36,158 nt of DNA from assembly GCF_040882025.1 (NCBI RefSeq), contig NZ_JBBECC010000052.1, positions 1 to 36,158 of the forward strand. Direction: 5' to 3'. Position 1 is the stretch's first letter. The number at the start of each line of letters is the position of its first letter. Below are positions 26,940 through 34,725 of this stretch, in pieces. This DNA is from Parvibaculum sp040882025. Its GTDB lineage: Bacteria; Pseudomonadota; Alphaproteobacteria; Parvibaculales; Parvibaculaceae. A program made the translations under genes and the position numbers. The notes beneath the pieces were generated by a model, which saw nothing but the letters and a program-made list of their open reading frames with translations, was not told the origin of the DNA and ran no database searches.

Positions 26940-27416
26940 ATGAGAAAGCATAGCTATTTTGCCTCTCGTTTTCGCGAGGGATGGCCCGATCTGGCGGAGA
27001 TGGAACCCTATTTCCTCGCTCCGTCCGGGAAGCGGTGGTTCTTCGAGACGCGCAATGACAGTGGTGGTCTGACGGCGGAAGGCGTTGACGGCACCGACCA
27101 TTTTTCGCCGACCGACCAGCGCCGTGTTACCGTTTATCTCGACATGTGGGGACATCCCGAACTGGGCGTCCAGCTCACCTGGCGGAAGTGGGGAGGTGAC
27201 GACAGCAAAACATTTTATTCGATGGGCGATCTTTCGCGTCTCGGCGAACATGTGCGCAACCTCCACGACACGCTGTTACCGGTCGGCCTGTTCATTCCCT
27301 ATGAAGACGCCTGGGAAGCGGTGAAGGAATTCATCGAGACGGATGGCGAAAGGCCGAAATGCATTGCATGGGTCGAGGAGAGTATGCTCCCGGCCGGAAC
27401 GTTTCCCGCGCCATAG
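26940..27416 (+). CDS. conserved hypothetical protein, about 158 aa
   Basis: I do not recognise this protein. ATG 26940 follows GTGGGGATC. The frame is open from 26835 but those bases overlap the alkB-like start and look non-coding. The product is acidic, soluble and rich in Trp and aromatic residues, with no signal peptide or membrane helix. Segments FLAPSGKRWFFETRNDSGGL and VTVYLDMWGHPELGVQLTWR suggest an alternating beta-strand fold followed by helices (SRLGEHVRNLHDTLLPVGLFI and WEAVKEFIETDG). The size and style resemble small immunity-type proteins, but no toxin gene is adjacent, so I do not assign that. Confidence 0.7.
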   Translation: MRKHSYFASRFREGWPDLAEMEPYFLAPSGKRWFFETRNDSGGLTAEGVDGTDHFSPTDQRRVTVYLDMWGHPELGVQLTWRKWGGDDSKTFYSMGDLSRLGEHVRNLHDTLLPVGLFIPYEDAWEAVKEFIETDGERPKCIAWVEESMLPAGTFPAP

Positions 27417-27461
27417 ATACCCGTCATTTTTCTCTGCAACACTCCACCCCCAAAACACAAA

Positions 27462-27490
27462 CGCCGCCCCCGGATGATCCGGGGGCGGCG
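27462..27490 (-). terminator. katG: intrinsic terminator of katG
   Basis: CGCCGCCCCCGGA (27462-27474) pairs perfectly with TCCGGGGGCGGCG (27478-27490) around a 3-base loop. On the minus strand the T-rich sequence TTTGTGTTTTGG follows. It lies 26 bp after the katG stop and also just beyond the convergent hypothetical gene, so it may serve both. Confidence 0.82.
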
Positions 27491-27516
27491 CATGTTGTCA
27501 GACGCTAAGCCGCGCG

Positions 27517-29685
27517 TCAGGCCGCGAGGTCGAAGCGATCCGCGTTCATCACCTTCACCCAGGCCGCCACGAAGTCCTTCACGAACTTCTCCTTGGCGTC
27601 GTCCTGCGCATAGACTTCGGCGTAAGCGCGCAGCACCGAGTTGGAGCCGAAGACGAGGTCGGCGCGGGTGGCCGTCCACTTGACCGCACCGCTCTTGCGG
27701 TCGCGGATTTCGTAGAGGTTCTTTCCCTTCGGTTCCCACGCATAGGCCATGTCGGTCAGGTTGACGAAGAAGTCGGTCGTCAGCGCGCCGGGGCGGTCGG
27801 TGAAGACGCCGTGCTTCGTGCCGCCATGATTGGTGCCGATCACGCGCATGCCGCCGACAAGCACGGTCATCTCCGCGGCGGTGAGGCCCAGGAGCTGCGT
27901 ATGGTCGAGCATCAGCTCTTCCGGCGTCACCGCGTAATCCTTCTTCAGGAAGTTGCGGAAGCCATCGGCCGCGGGTTCGAGCGGTTCGAAGGATTCGACA
28001 TCCGTCATCGTGTCAGTCGCGTCGCCGCGGCCGGGCGCGAAGGGCACGGTCAGGTTGATGCCCGCCGCTTTCGCCGCCTGTTCGACGCCGAGATTGCCCG
28101 CGAGCACGATCACGTCGGCGATGCTGGCGCCGGTTGCCTTGGCGATCGGTTCCAGCGCGGCCAGCACTTTCGTCAGCCGCGCCGGCTCGTTGGCTTCCCA
28201 GTCCTTTTGCGGGGCGAGGCGGATGCGCGCGCCATTGGCGCCGCCGCGCATGTCCGAGCCGCGATAGGTGCGGGCGCTGTCCCAGGCGGTTGCCACCATC
28301 TCAGCCGTCGAAAGACTGCTCGCGGCGATCTTCGCCTTCACCGCCGCGACGTCGTAATCCTTGCGGCCGGCCGGAACCGGATCCTGCCAGAGCAGATCTT
28401 CCTTCGGCACGTCGGGGCCGACATAGCGCGCCTTCGGGCCCATGTCGCGATGGGTGAGCTTGAACCAGGCGCGCGCGAAGACGTCCGAGAAATAGGCCGG
28501 ATCGGCCCTGAACTTCTGGCAGATCGCGTTGTAGATCGGGTCGAACTTCATCGCCATGTCGGCATCGGTCATGATCGGCTTGCAGCGGATCGAGGGATCC
28601 TCTACATCGACCGGCATGTCCTCTTCGCGGATGTTGACCGGCTCCCACTGCGAGGCGCCGGCGGGCGATTTCTGCAACCACCAGTCATAGCCGAACAGCA
28701 GGTCGAAATAGCCATTGTCCCACCGGGTCGGATGGGTGGTCCAGGCGCCTTCGATGCCGCTCGTGACGGTGTTGCGGCCGATGCCGCGGCTCTTCCTGTT
28801 GAGCCAGCCGAGACCCTGGTCGCCGACATCGGCGCTTTCCGGATCGGGGCCGAGATTGGCCGCGTCGCCATTGCCATGCGTCTTGCCGACAGTGTGGCCG
28901 CCCGCGGTCAGGGCAACCGTTTCCTCGTCGTTCATCGCCATGCGCCGGAAGGTTTCGCGCACTTCATGCGCGGTCTTCAGCGGGTCCGGCTTGCCGCCGA
29001 CACCTTCGGGATTGACATAGATCAGGCCCATCTGCACGGCGGCGAGCGGGTTTTCGAGCGACATCGGATTGTCGTCGCTTTCATAGCGGCCGCGGCCGAG
29101 CCACTCCTTTTCCGAGCCCCAATAGACGTCCTTTTCGGGGTGCCAGATGTCCTCGCGGCCGAAGCCGAAGCCGAAGGTCTTCAGGCCCATCGATTCATAG
29201 GCGATGGTGCCGGCAAGGATGATGAGATCGGCCCAGCTCACCTTGTTGCCGTATTTCTTCTTGATCGGCCAGAGCAGGCGCCGCGCCTTGTCGAGATTGA
29301 CATTGTCCGGCCAGGAATTGAGCGGGGCGAAACGCTGGTTGCCGGTGCCGCCGCCGCCGCGTCCGTCGGCGATGCGGTAGGAGCCGGCCGCGTGCCAGGC
29401 CATGCGGATCATCAAGCCGCCATAGTGACCCCAATCCGCCGGCCACCAGTCCTGGCTGTCGGTCATCAGCGCGTGGAGATCCTTCTTGAGGGCCGCCACG
29501 TCGAGCTTCTTCAGCTCCTCGCGATAGTTGAAATCCTTCCCCAGCGGATTGGTCTTGCTGTCGTGCTGGTGAAGAATGTCGAGATTGAGGGCGTTCGGCC
29601 ACCACTCCATGTTCGATGTGCCCATGGTCAATGTCGTGGCGCCGCCATGCATCACCGGGCACTTGCCGCTTTTTTCCATGCTCAT
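27517..29685 (-). CDS. katG: catalase-peroxidase
   Basis: KatG is a haem enzyme that removes hydrogen peroxide by catalase and peroxidase activity in the cytoplasm. The 722-residue protein has both peroxidase-like halves. In the active N-terminal half the distal residues are Arg94, Trp97 and His98 (RMAWHAAGSYR), and the proximal haem ligand is His264 (TAGGHTVGKTHG). Trp97, Tyr223 and Met249 match the Met-Tyr-Trp adduct needed for catalase activity. The C-terminal half is the usual non-haem duplicate. It is transcribed alone, with an AT-rich palindrome 36 bp upstream and an intrinsic terminator downstream. No oxyR or perR is adjacent. Confidence 0.98.
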   Translation of the reverse strand: MSMEKSGKCPVMHGGATTLTMGTSNMEWWPNALNLDILHQHDSKTNPLGKDFNYREELKKLDVAALKKDLHALMTDSQDWWPADWGHYGGLMIRMAWHAAGSYRIADGRGGGGTGNQRFAPLNSWPDNVNLDKARRLLWPIKKKYGNKVSWADLIILAGTIAYESMGLKTFGFGFGREDIWHPEKDVYWGSEKEWLGRGRYESDDNPMSLENPLAAVQMGLIYVNPEGVGGKPDPLKTAHEVRETFRRMAMNDEETVALTAGGHTVGKTHGNGDAANLGPDPESADVGDQGLGWLNRKSRGIGRNTVTSGIEGAWTTHPTRWDNGYFDLLFGYDWWLQKSPAGASQWEPVNIREEDMPVDVEDPSIRCKPIMTDADMAMKFDPIYNAICQKFRADPAYFSDVFARAWFKLTHRDMGPKARYVGPDVPKEDLLWQDPVPAGRKDYDVAAVKAKIAASSLSTAEMVATAWDSARTYRGSDMRGGANGARIRLAPQKDWEANEPARLTKVLAALEPIAKATGASIADVIVLAGNLGVEQAAKAAGINLTVPFAPGRGDATDTMTDVESFEPLEPAADGFRNFLKKDYAVTPEELMLDHTQLLGLTAAEMTVLVGGMRVIGTNHGGTKHGVFTDRPGALTTDFFVNLTDMAYAWEPKGKNLYEIRDRKSGAVKWTATRADLVFGSNSVLRAYAEVYAQDDAKEKFVKDFVAAWVKVMNADRFDLAA

Positions 29686-29721
29686 CTGTCTGTTCCTTCG
29701 TTGCCGCCGGCTGTGCGAGCC

Positions 29722-29750
29722 TATATTTTAATTATTCTAATTAAAATATA
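29722..29750. promoter_or_regulatory. AT-rich palindrome upstream of katG (candidate operator)
   Basis: TATATTTTAATT (29722-29733) and AATTAAAATATA (29739-29750) form a perfect 12-bp inverted repeat around ATTCT, in a GC-rich surrounding. It sits 36 bp upstream of the katG start codon, where the promoter must lie. The A+T-rich dyad resembles Fur/PerR/Irr-family boxes (TTATAAT-type) more than OxyR sites; this is inference. Confidence 0.65.
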
Positions 29751-29872
29751 TCCCGTTCCGCGTTAAAAACAAGCCGATTTTTTGAGCGGACAAATGCGGT
29801 GGCCTTGAGCCCCTTCAAAGAGTGAACCTGCTTGGACGCGATGTCGATTGCGCCGGCCGGCGGTGCCCGAGA

Positions 29873-29920
29873 TTGACAGGCGGATGCCCGCCGACCACTA
29901 TTGGCATAATTAATGCCAAT
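29873..29920 (+). promoter_or_regulatory. promoter and dyad operator of the DsbA/isomerase-like gene
   Basis: TTGACA at 29873-29878 is a candidate -35 box. The dyad ATTGGCAT-AATTA-ATGCCAAT (29900-29920) is a perfect 8-bp inverted repeat that would cover the -10 region and ends 21 bp before ATG 29942. The same motif occurs at 34679-34699 upstream of the dehalogenase operon, so a common repressor or activator probably binds both. Confidence 0.65.
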
Positions 29921-29941
29921 AATTAATCGGGGGCGCGCGGC

Positions 29942-31096
29942 ATGCGGACGAAGATCGCGACGGCGGTTTCCGCGCTCGTCACCAGTCCGCGTCTCAGGGC
30001 ACTGGGGCGGCGGCGGCGCGCGCTGATGCGGCGGCTCTCCGGGCGGCGGCCGGTCATCCATTACTTCCATCAGGCGGGCGACCCCTACAGCGTGCTCGCC
30101 GTGCAGGCCGTGCCGCTGTTGCGCGCGCGCTACGGCGTCGATGTCGAGATCCATGCCGTTTCGGCGCCCGACAGGGCGGCGGCGCCCGAGCCCGATATGC
30201 TGACCGCCTATGGTCTGCGCGACGCGGCGCTCTCGGGCCGGCTTGCTGGCTTTTCGCTCGATGCGGATGTTTCGGCGCTGGCGCCGGATGCAAGCGCGAA
30301 GGCGCTCGCCAAAGGCGACGCCTTGCGCAGGAAGCTCGGCCATTATCTCGGCGCGGTGTTCTATTTCGAGGGCGAGTGGTATTGGGGCCTCGACCGGCTC
30401 GACTTTCTCGAAGAACGGCTTGCGCCCTTCCGCCGCGCCGATGCGCCGGCTCTTTCCATCGCACCGCGCCGCGAGGTGACGCTGGCGCCGTGCAAAACGC
30501 CCGCCCGGCCGCCCGTCTTCGAGGCCTTCATCTCCTTCCGCAGCCCCTACACCTGGCTCGCCATCGAACGGGTGACGAAACTTGCCGCGCATTACGGTGC
30601 CGATCTCAAATGGCGCTTCGTGCTGCCGATGGTGATGCGCGGGCTTCCCGTGCCGCTCGCCAAGCAGCTCTATATCGTGCGCGACTGCAAGCGCGAGGCC
30701 GAACGTCTCGGGCTTCCCTTCGGGCGTGTCGCCGATCCCGTCGGCGCCGGCGCCGAACGTGGATTGTCGGTGCTGCATCACGCGATCCCGGCCGGCAAGG
30801 GCGCAGGCTTCGCCCAATCCTTCCTGCAAGGCGTCTTCGCCGAAGGCATCGACGCGGCGACGGATGCCGGTCTGATCCGGCTGGCCGCGCGGGCGGGCCT
30901 CGACGATGCGTTTGTCAAAAAGGCGCTGGCCGATCCGTCATGGCGCGAGGTTGCCGAGAAAAACCGCGCCGATATGTTTGCCGGCGGCGCCTGGGGCGTT
31001 CCGTCCTTCCGCGTCGAAGGCGGGGCGATGCTTTGGGGCCAGGACCGGCTCTGGGCAATCGAGGAGGCGTTGCGGGCGGCCTGCGAAAGCCCCTAG
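29942..31096 (+). CDS. tandem DsbA-family (HCCA isomerase/kappa-GST-like) protein
   Basis: The 384-residue protein contains two thioredoxin-fold DsbA-like halves. The first (about 37-172) starts VIHYFHQAGDPYSVLAVQA and ends YFEGEWYWGLDRLDFLEERL. The second (about 192-378) starts FEAFISFRSPYTWLAIERV, has LKWRFVLPMVMRGLPVP and ends GVPSFRVEGGAMLWGQDRLWAIEEAL. The second half has the pattern of 2-hydroxychromene-2-carboxylate isomerase and kappa-class glutathione transferases, which use glutathione and lack the CxxC of true DsbA. No signal peptide is evident; the N-terminus is basic. Its promoter dyad is shared with the dehalogenase operon. Its stop codon overlaps the convergent membrane-protein gene within CTAG. 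Confidence 0.82.
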   Translation: MRTKIATAVSALVTSPRLRALGRRRRALMRRLSGRRPVIHYFHQAGDPYSVLAVQAVPLLRARYGVDVEIHAVSAPDRAAAPEPDMLTAYGLRDAALSGRLAGFSLDADVSALAPDASAKALAKGDALRRKLGHYLGAVFYFEGEWYWGLDRLDFLEERLAPFRRADAPALSIAPRREVTLAPCKTPARPPVFEAFISFRSPYTWLAIERVTKLAAHYGADLKWRFVLPMVMRGLPVPLAKQLYIVRDCKREAERLGLPFGRVADPVGAGAERGLSVLHHAIPAGKGAGFAQSFLQGVFAEGIDAATDAGLIRLAARAGLDDAFVKKALADPSWREVAEKNRADMFAGGAWGVPSFRVEGGAMLWGQDRLWAIEEALRAACESP

Positions 31097-31527
31097 TCGT
31101 GGTTCCTCAGCGCCAATGCCAGCAGCACCGCAACGGCCGGCAACAGCACCAGCGTTGCATAAGCTTCCGGCGGATGGTGCGGGCCCTCGCCCGGTTTGAA
31201 CACCCATTGGTTGAGCGCGATGATTATGCGCTCGACAAGGATCAGCGCCAGCACCGGCGGCACGAAGCTCCGGTAGCGCAGGGAGACGAACAGCATCAGC
31301 GCTCCCCAGACGATCTGCGTCGCGCCGACCCAGGCAAAGACGCCGATAATCGTCGCTGCGTTGGCGCTCAGATCGAGCCCGGCAATCACGCCGGCGCCGC
31401 CATCGGGCAGGAAGGCGTGGATTGCGCCCGGCACGACGGTCAATATGCCGAGCAGCGTCAGCGCCCAGGCCGCGAGCGGGTGGCCGCGATAGGCGTCGTT
31501 GGTGCTTTCGGGAACAAGCGAGGCCAA
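31093..31527 (-). CDS. four-helix integral membrane protein, unknown function
   Basis: The 144-residue product has four predicted membrane helices: around LAAWALTLLGILTVVPGAI, IIGVFAWVGATQIVWGALML, PVLALILVERIIIAL and LVLLPAVAVLLALAL. The start is taken as TTG 31527 because AGGGAGAA lies just upstream and no ATG is available. A much longer frame continues upstream through the sulfatase gene as a shadow. I do not recognise the family. It is the last gene of the DUF1330-dehalogenase-sulfatase operon, 32 bp after the sulfatase stop, and could serve transport or anchoring; that is inference. Confidence 0.72.
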   Translation of the reverse strand: MASLVPESTNDAYRGHPLAAWALTLLGILTVVPGAIHAFLPDGGAGVIAGLDLSANAATIIGVFAWVGATQIVWGALMLFVSLRYRSFVPPVLALILVERIIIALNQWVFKPGEGPHHPPEAYATLVLLPAVAVLLALALRNHD

Positions 31528-31559
31528 TGATTTTCTCCCTGGTCTGTCGCGCGCGCCGT

Positions 31560-33233
31560 TCAACCCGGCCAGTAGATGTATTCGTCGTCGGCGGTTGCTT
31601 CCTCTTCCAGCGTCTTGTCGATCGTCACCGGCATTTCGCCGACCGCCGGGAACAGCGGTTCGCGCTGCGTTGCATTGTGGTCGGCGAGCAGCGTTTTCAG
31701 TTCCGCGACTTTCTCGGGATGGCGCTCGGCGAGATTGACCTGTTCGGTCGGATCGTCGTTGAGGTTGAAGAGCCAGGTCTTTTCCGGCTTGGCCGTCGTC
31801 TGAAGTTTCCATCCGCGCGCCTGCACCGCCATGTAGTAACCGTCGCGCCAGAAGATCGGGCGGTCGGGCGGCGGGGCGTTGCCGGTCGCATGCGGCAGCA
31901 GGTCGATACCGTCGATCACGCGATCGGACGGCAATGCCGCGCCCGCCGCCGCGACGATGGTCGGGAACATGTCGATATGGGCAACGGCCGTGTCGCGCGT
32001 CGTGCCGGGCGCGATCCGCGCCGGCCATTGCGCGAAGAAGGGCACGCGGATGCCGCCCTCGAAGAAAGTCAGCTTCCAGCCGCGGAAGGGCGCGTTGACG
32101 TCCGGAATGCCGATATAGCCCGGCGCGCCGTTGTCGCTGGAGAAGATCACCAGCGTGTTGTCGTCGAGGCCGTTTTCCTTCAGGGCGGCAAGCACGCGGC
32201 CGACGCTGCGGTCCAGCGCGCGGATCATCGCCGCATAGACGCGCAGCCGTTCGTCCTCGATCATCGACAGCGCATCGTAATCTTCCTTCGAGGCCTGCAG
32301 CGGCGTGTGCACGCCCCAATGCGCGAGATAGAGGAAGAAGGGACGGTTGCGATTGGCCTCGATCGCCTTCACCGCTTCGTCGGTGTAGTAGTCGGTCAAA
32401 TAGCCCTTCGGTTCGAACCATTCGCTGGCGTTGTAGGAGGTCGCATAGTTCATGCGCGCCCAGAGAAACTGGTCGATCGGATCGAAAGGCAGTTTCGCAT
32501 TGACGACGTCGGGGCTGTCTTCGGGCAGGAAGAGCCCGCTTTCCAGCATCACGCTTTCGTCGAAGCCCTGTGCATTGGGACGGAACTCGGGCGAATTGCC
32601 GAGATGCCACTTGCCGATATGGATATTGTGATAGCCCTGCGGTTTCAGCGCTTCGGCAAGCGTGATTTCGGAGCCCGGCAATCCCTGCTCGGCGAAGGGC
32701 GGCGCCTTGGCGACGGCGTCGGCATCGAACAGCATGTCGTGCGGCCGCGTGCCGTCATTGTAGAAAAGATCCATGATGCGCGTCATGCCGGGCGGCGTCG
32801 GCGTGAATTCGAAGCCGGTGCGTGTGCCGTAGCGCCCGGTCATCAGCATGGCGCGCGAGGGCGCGCAGGCGGCGGTGCCCGAATAGGCTTTCGAAAAATT
32901 GGCGCCGTTCCTCGCGATCGAATCGATATGCGGCGTCTCGACGATGCCGCCCGCCGCGCCGCCGCCGAAATAGCTGATGTCGTTGAAGCCGAGATCGTCG
33001 GCGAGGATGACGACGATGTTGGGCGGGCGCTTGTCGGTCGCTTCCTGGGCCACCGCCGGTCCCTGCTGCCAGGGGATGTCGCGGTTCGCAAGCACGACGG
33101 TTGCGTCGCGCTGCCTCGTGGCCACGAAATAAAGGATCAGGTCCTTGCGGAAGACGAAGGCGGTCGCCGCCACCGTCGTTACCGCCACCACGCCGGCCAG
33201 CGCATAGGCCTGCCATTTCTTCAATCCGGTCAT
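31560..33233 (-). CDS. membrane-anchored arylsulfatase-type sulfatase
   Basis: Sulfatases of this family hydrolyse sulfate esters using a formylglycine made from cysteine. The 557-residue protein has an N-terminal membrane helix (about 8-28, so probably periplasmic). The metal site follows (ILADDLGFND, Asp79-Asp80), then the modification motif with Cys123 (CAPSRAMLMTGR), HIGKWHLG and FSSDNGAPG. The C-terminal subdomain includes WKLQTTAKPEKTWLFNLNDDPTEQ. All core motifs are intact. Activity requires a formylglycine-generating enzyme, not present in the window. It lies 26 bp downstream of the dehalogenase gene in the same operon. The natural substrate is unknown. Confidence 0.93.
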   Translation of the reverse strand: MTGLKKWQAYALAGVVAVTTVAATAFVFRKDLILYFVATRQRDATVVLANRDIPWQQGPAVAQEATDKRPPNIVVILADDLGFNDISYFGGGAAGGIVETPHIDSIARNGANFSKAYSGTAACAPSRAMLMTGRYGTRTGFEFTPTPPGMTRIMDLFYNDGTRPHDMLFDADAVAKAPPFAEQGLPGSEITLAEALKPQGYHNIHIGKWHLGNSPEFRPNAQGFDESVMLESGLFLPEDSPDVVNAKLPFDPIDQFLWARMNYATSYNASEWFEPKGYLTDYYTDEAVKAIEANRNRPFFLYLAHWGVHTPLQASKEDYDALSMIEDERLRVYAAMIRALDRSVGRVLAALKENGLDDNTLVIFSSDNGAPGYIGIPDVNAPFRGWKLTFFEGGIRVPFFAQWPARIAPGTTRDTAVAHIDMFPTIVAAAGAALPSDRVIDGIDLLPHATGNAPPPDRPIFWRDGYYMAVQARGWKLQTTAKPEKTWLFNLNDDPTEQVNLAERHPEKVAELKTLLADHNATQREPLFPAVGEMPVTIDKTLEEEATADDEYIYWPG

Positions 33234-33259
33234 CGCTCGTCCCCCTTATGCATCGCCCG

Positions 33260-34162
33260 TCATGTCGCGGCGATGAAACGCAGAATATGCTCGCAGAGTT
33301 CGTCCGGCACGTCTTCCTGAATGAAATGATGCGCCTGCGGAAAGACATGATGCGGCTGGCCCTTCGCGCCCGGTATGCGCTTCTGCATTGCCTTGTCGGC
33401 GCCCTTCGCGACCGGATCGAGCGCGCCGAAAAGCGTCAGAAAGGGCTTTTCGAAGCGCTCGAGGCCTTTCCAGGCCTCGCGGTTCAGGGGCACGCCCGGA
33501 TTGTCGGGCTGTACCGCGATCAGCAGCGGGAAGGAAACGATGCCCGCCATATAGGCGTCGGACGGGAAGGGCGCGATATAGGCGGCGAGTTCGCCCGGCG
33601 TGATCTTGTGCACCATGCCCGGCGGCAGCATCTCGGCGAGCGGGAAGGTCGTCGCCTCGCGCATCATCCCGACCCACATCTTCATGAACTCGCTTTCGCC
33701 GTCGCCGGTCGGCAGGCCGGTGTTCGAGGCGATCACGCGGGCGAAGCGTTCGGGATGTTTCGAAACGAGGTAGAGGCCGATCGTGCCGCCCCAGTCCTGG
33801 CAGAAGAGCGTGATGCCGGTGAGTTCGAGCCCGGTCAGCCATTTCGACATCCAGTCGTAGTGGCGCGCCAGCGTATAATCGGCTTTCGCGGCCGGTTTGT
33901 CCGAACGCCCGCAGCCGACGAGATCGACCGCGATGACGCGGTGGCCGGCCGCCGCCAGCACCGGGATCATCTTGCGATAGAGATAGGCCCAGGTCGGATT
34001 GCCATGCATCAGCAAGATCGGCTTCGCGCCGCGCGGGCCTTCATCGACATAGTGGATGCGCAACGCTGTGCCGTCTTCGTCGCGGGCATTGAAATAATGC
34101 GGCGCGAAAGCATAGCCTTCGAGGCCGGAAAAGCGTTCGTCGGGCGTGCGCAGCACCTCCAT
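33260..34162 (-). CDS. haloalkane dehalogenase-like alpha/beta hydrolase
   Basis: Haloalkane dehalogenases cleave carbon-halogen bonds with water, giving an alcohol and halide. The 300-residue protein begins MEVLRTPDERFSGLEGY, a start shared with HLD subfamily I (DhlA/DhmA type). It has the oxyanion region HGNPTW (53-58), nucleophile Asp123 with Trp124 (CQDWGG), acid Asp249 (FGALDP) and His279 (AHHFIQED). Trp163 is a candidate second halide-binding residue. An Asp nucleophile next to Trp separates these enzymes from most esterases (Ser) and many epoxide hydrolases, which have a cap tyrosine pair. It follows the DUF1330-like gene by 6 bp. Confidence 0.88.
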   Translation of the reverse strand: MEVLRTPDERFSGLEGYAFAPHYFNARDEDGTALRIHYVDEGPRGAKPILLMHGNPTWAYLYRKMIPVLAAAGHRVIAVDLVGCGRSDKPAAKADYTLARHYDWMSKWLTGLELTGITLFCQDWGGTIGLYLVSKHPERFARVIASNTGLPTGDGESEFMKMWVGMMREATTFPLAEMLPPGMVHKITPGELAAYIAPFPSDAYMAGIVSFPLLIAVQPDNPGVPLNREAWKGLERFEKPFLTLFGALDPVAKGADKAMQKRIPGAKGQPHHVFPQAHHFIQEDVPDELCEHILRFIAAT

Positions 34163-34168
34163 TGCGCG

Positions 34169-34630
34169 TCAGGCCTTCGTGATCGCTTCGAGCAGCGGCT
34201 GCAGCCGCCCCAGCACGCCGTCCTGCAGCACGGTTTCGATATTGAGCTGGCCTTTGAGGCCTGCATCGCGATGCACCGAAATCTCCCGCCATTCCGGCGA
34301 CATCGACATCTCGAAAAGCGCCTTGCGGTTGGGATAGGTCGCGATCGCGATCTCGTCCCAGAGTTCTTCCACCTGGCCCAGCGCCAGAAAACTCACGTCG
34401 GCGGCAAAAAAGGCGCCGCCGCCGAATTTCGGCAACAGCTTCGAAACTTCGCGGCCATAGATCTGATAGGCGTCGCGCCCGCTCAGCTCGCAGGCGCGGC
34501 CGTCCTTGTACTCGGCGCGATCCTTGAACTTCAACAGGTTGACCATGAAAATCGGGTCTTTCGGGCCCGGCGCCATCATTTCGCGGATGCGATCGGGATC
34601 GGCCGGGAAGACTTCGTTGACAACCTGCAT
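34169..34630 (-). CDS. DUF1330-like dimeric alpha/beta-barrel protein
   Basis: The 153-residue soluble protein has the ferredoxin-like dimeric alpha/beta-barrel pattern of the DUF1330 family: FMVNLLKFKDRAEY, then SGRDAYQIYGREVSKLLPKFGG, AIATYPNRKALFEMSMSPEW and a C-terminal helix. Relatives of this fold include small mono-oxygenases and decarboxylases, but the DUF1330 group has no firm function. It is the first gene of a four-gene leftward operon, 48 bp downstream of the 21-bp dyad. Its position suggests a role in handling the dehalogenase's substrate or product; that is inference. Confidence 0.82.
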   Translation of the reverse strand: MQVVNEVFPADPDRIREMMAPGPKDPIFMVNLLKFKDRAEYKDGRACELSGRDAYQIYGREVSKLLPKFGGGAFFAADVSFLALGQVEELWDEIAIATYPNRKALFEMSMSPEWREISVHRDAGLKGQLNIETVLQDGVLGRLQPLLEAITKA

Positions 34631-34678
34631 GACGCGCCTCTTCGTGGCCCCATGGCGGAATGGCCGGGGCGCGAATAT

Positions 34679-34699
34679 ATTGGCATTATTTATGTCATA
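34679..34699 (-). promoter_or_regulatory. dyad operator upstream of the dehalogenase operon
   Basis: ATTGGCAT-TATTT-ATGTCATA is the near-twin of the 29900-29920 dyad: the left half-site is identical and the right differs at two bases. It ends 48 bp from the first start codon of the minus-strand operon. On the minus strand TTGAAC and TATATT-like elements overlap it, so binding here would affect RNA polymerase. Confidence 0.65.
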
Positions 34700-34705
34700 A
34701 GTTCA

Positions 34706-34725
34706 AGGGCCGGCGCGCCGGCCCT
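34706..34725. repeat. 20-bp perfect GC palindrome
   Basis: AGGGCCGGCG is followed directly by its reverse complement CGCCGGCCCT. It lies just upstream of the 34679 dyad. No T-run follows on either strand, so it is not a classical terminator. It may be a further protein-binding site or a chance GC palindrome. Confidence 0.5.

Noticed and set aside
26940..27416. Immunity protein of a toxin-immunity pair
   Set aside because: Size and composition would fit, but no toxin or polymorphic-toxin gene is adjacent, so the product is left as hypothetical.
27811..29766. 651-codon open frame antisense to katG
   Set aside because: It lies wholly opposite a full, motif-complete katG and is composed of Arg/Ala/Val/Gly-rich shadow sequence without domains.
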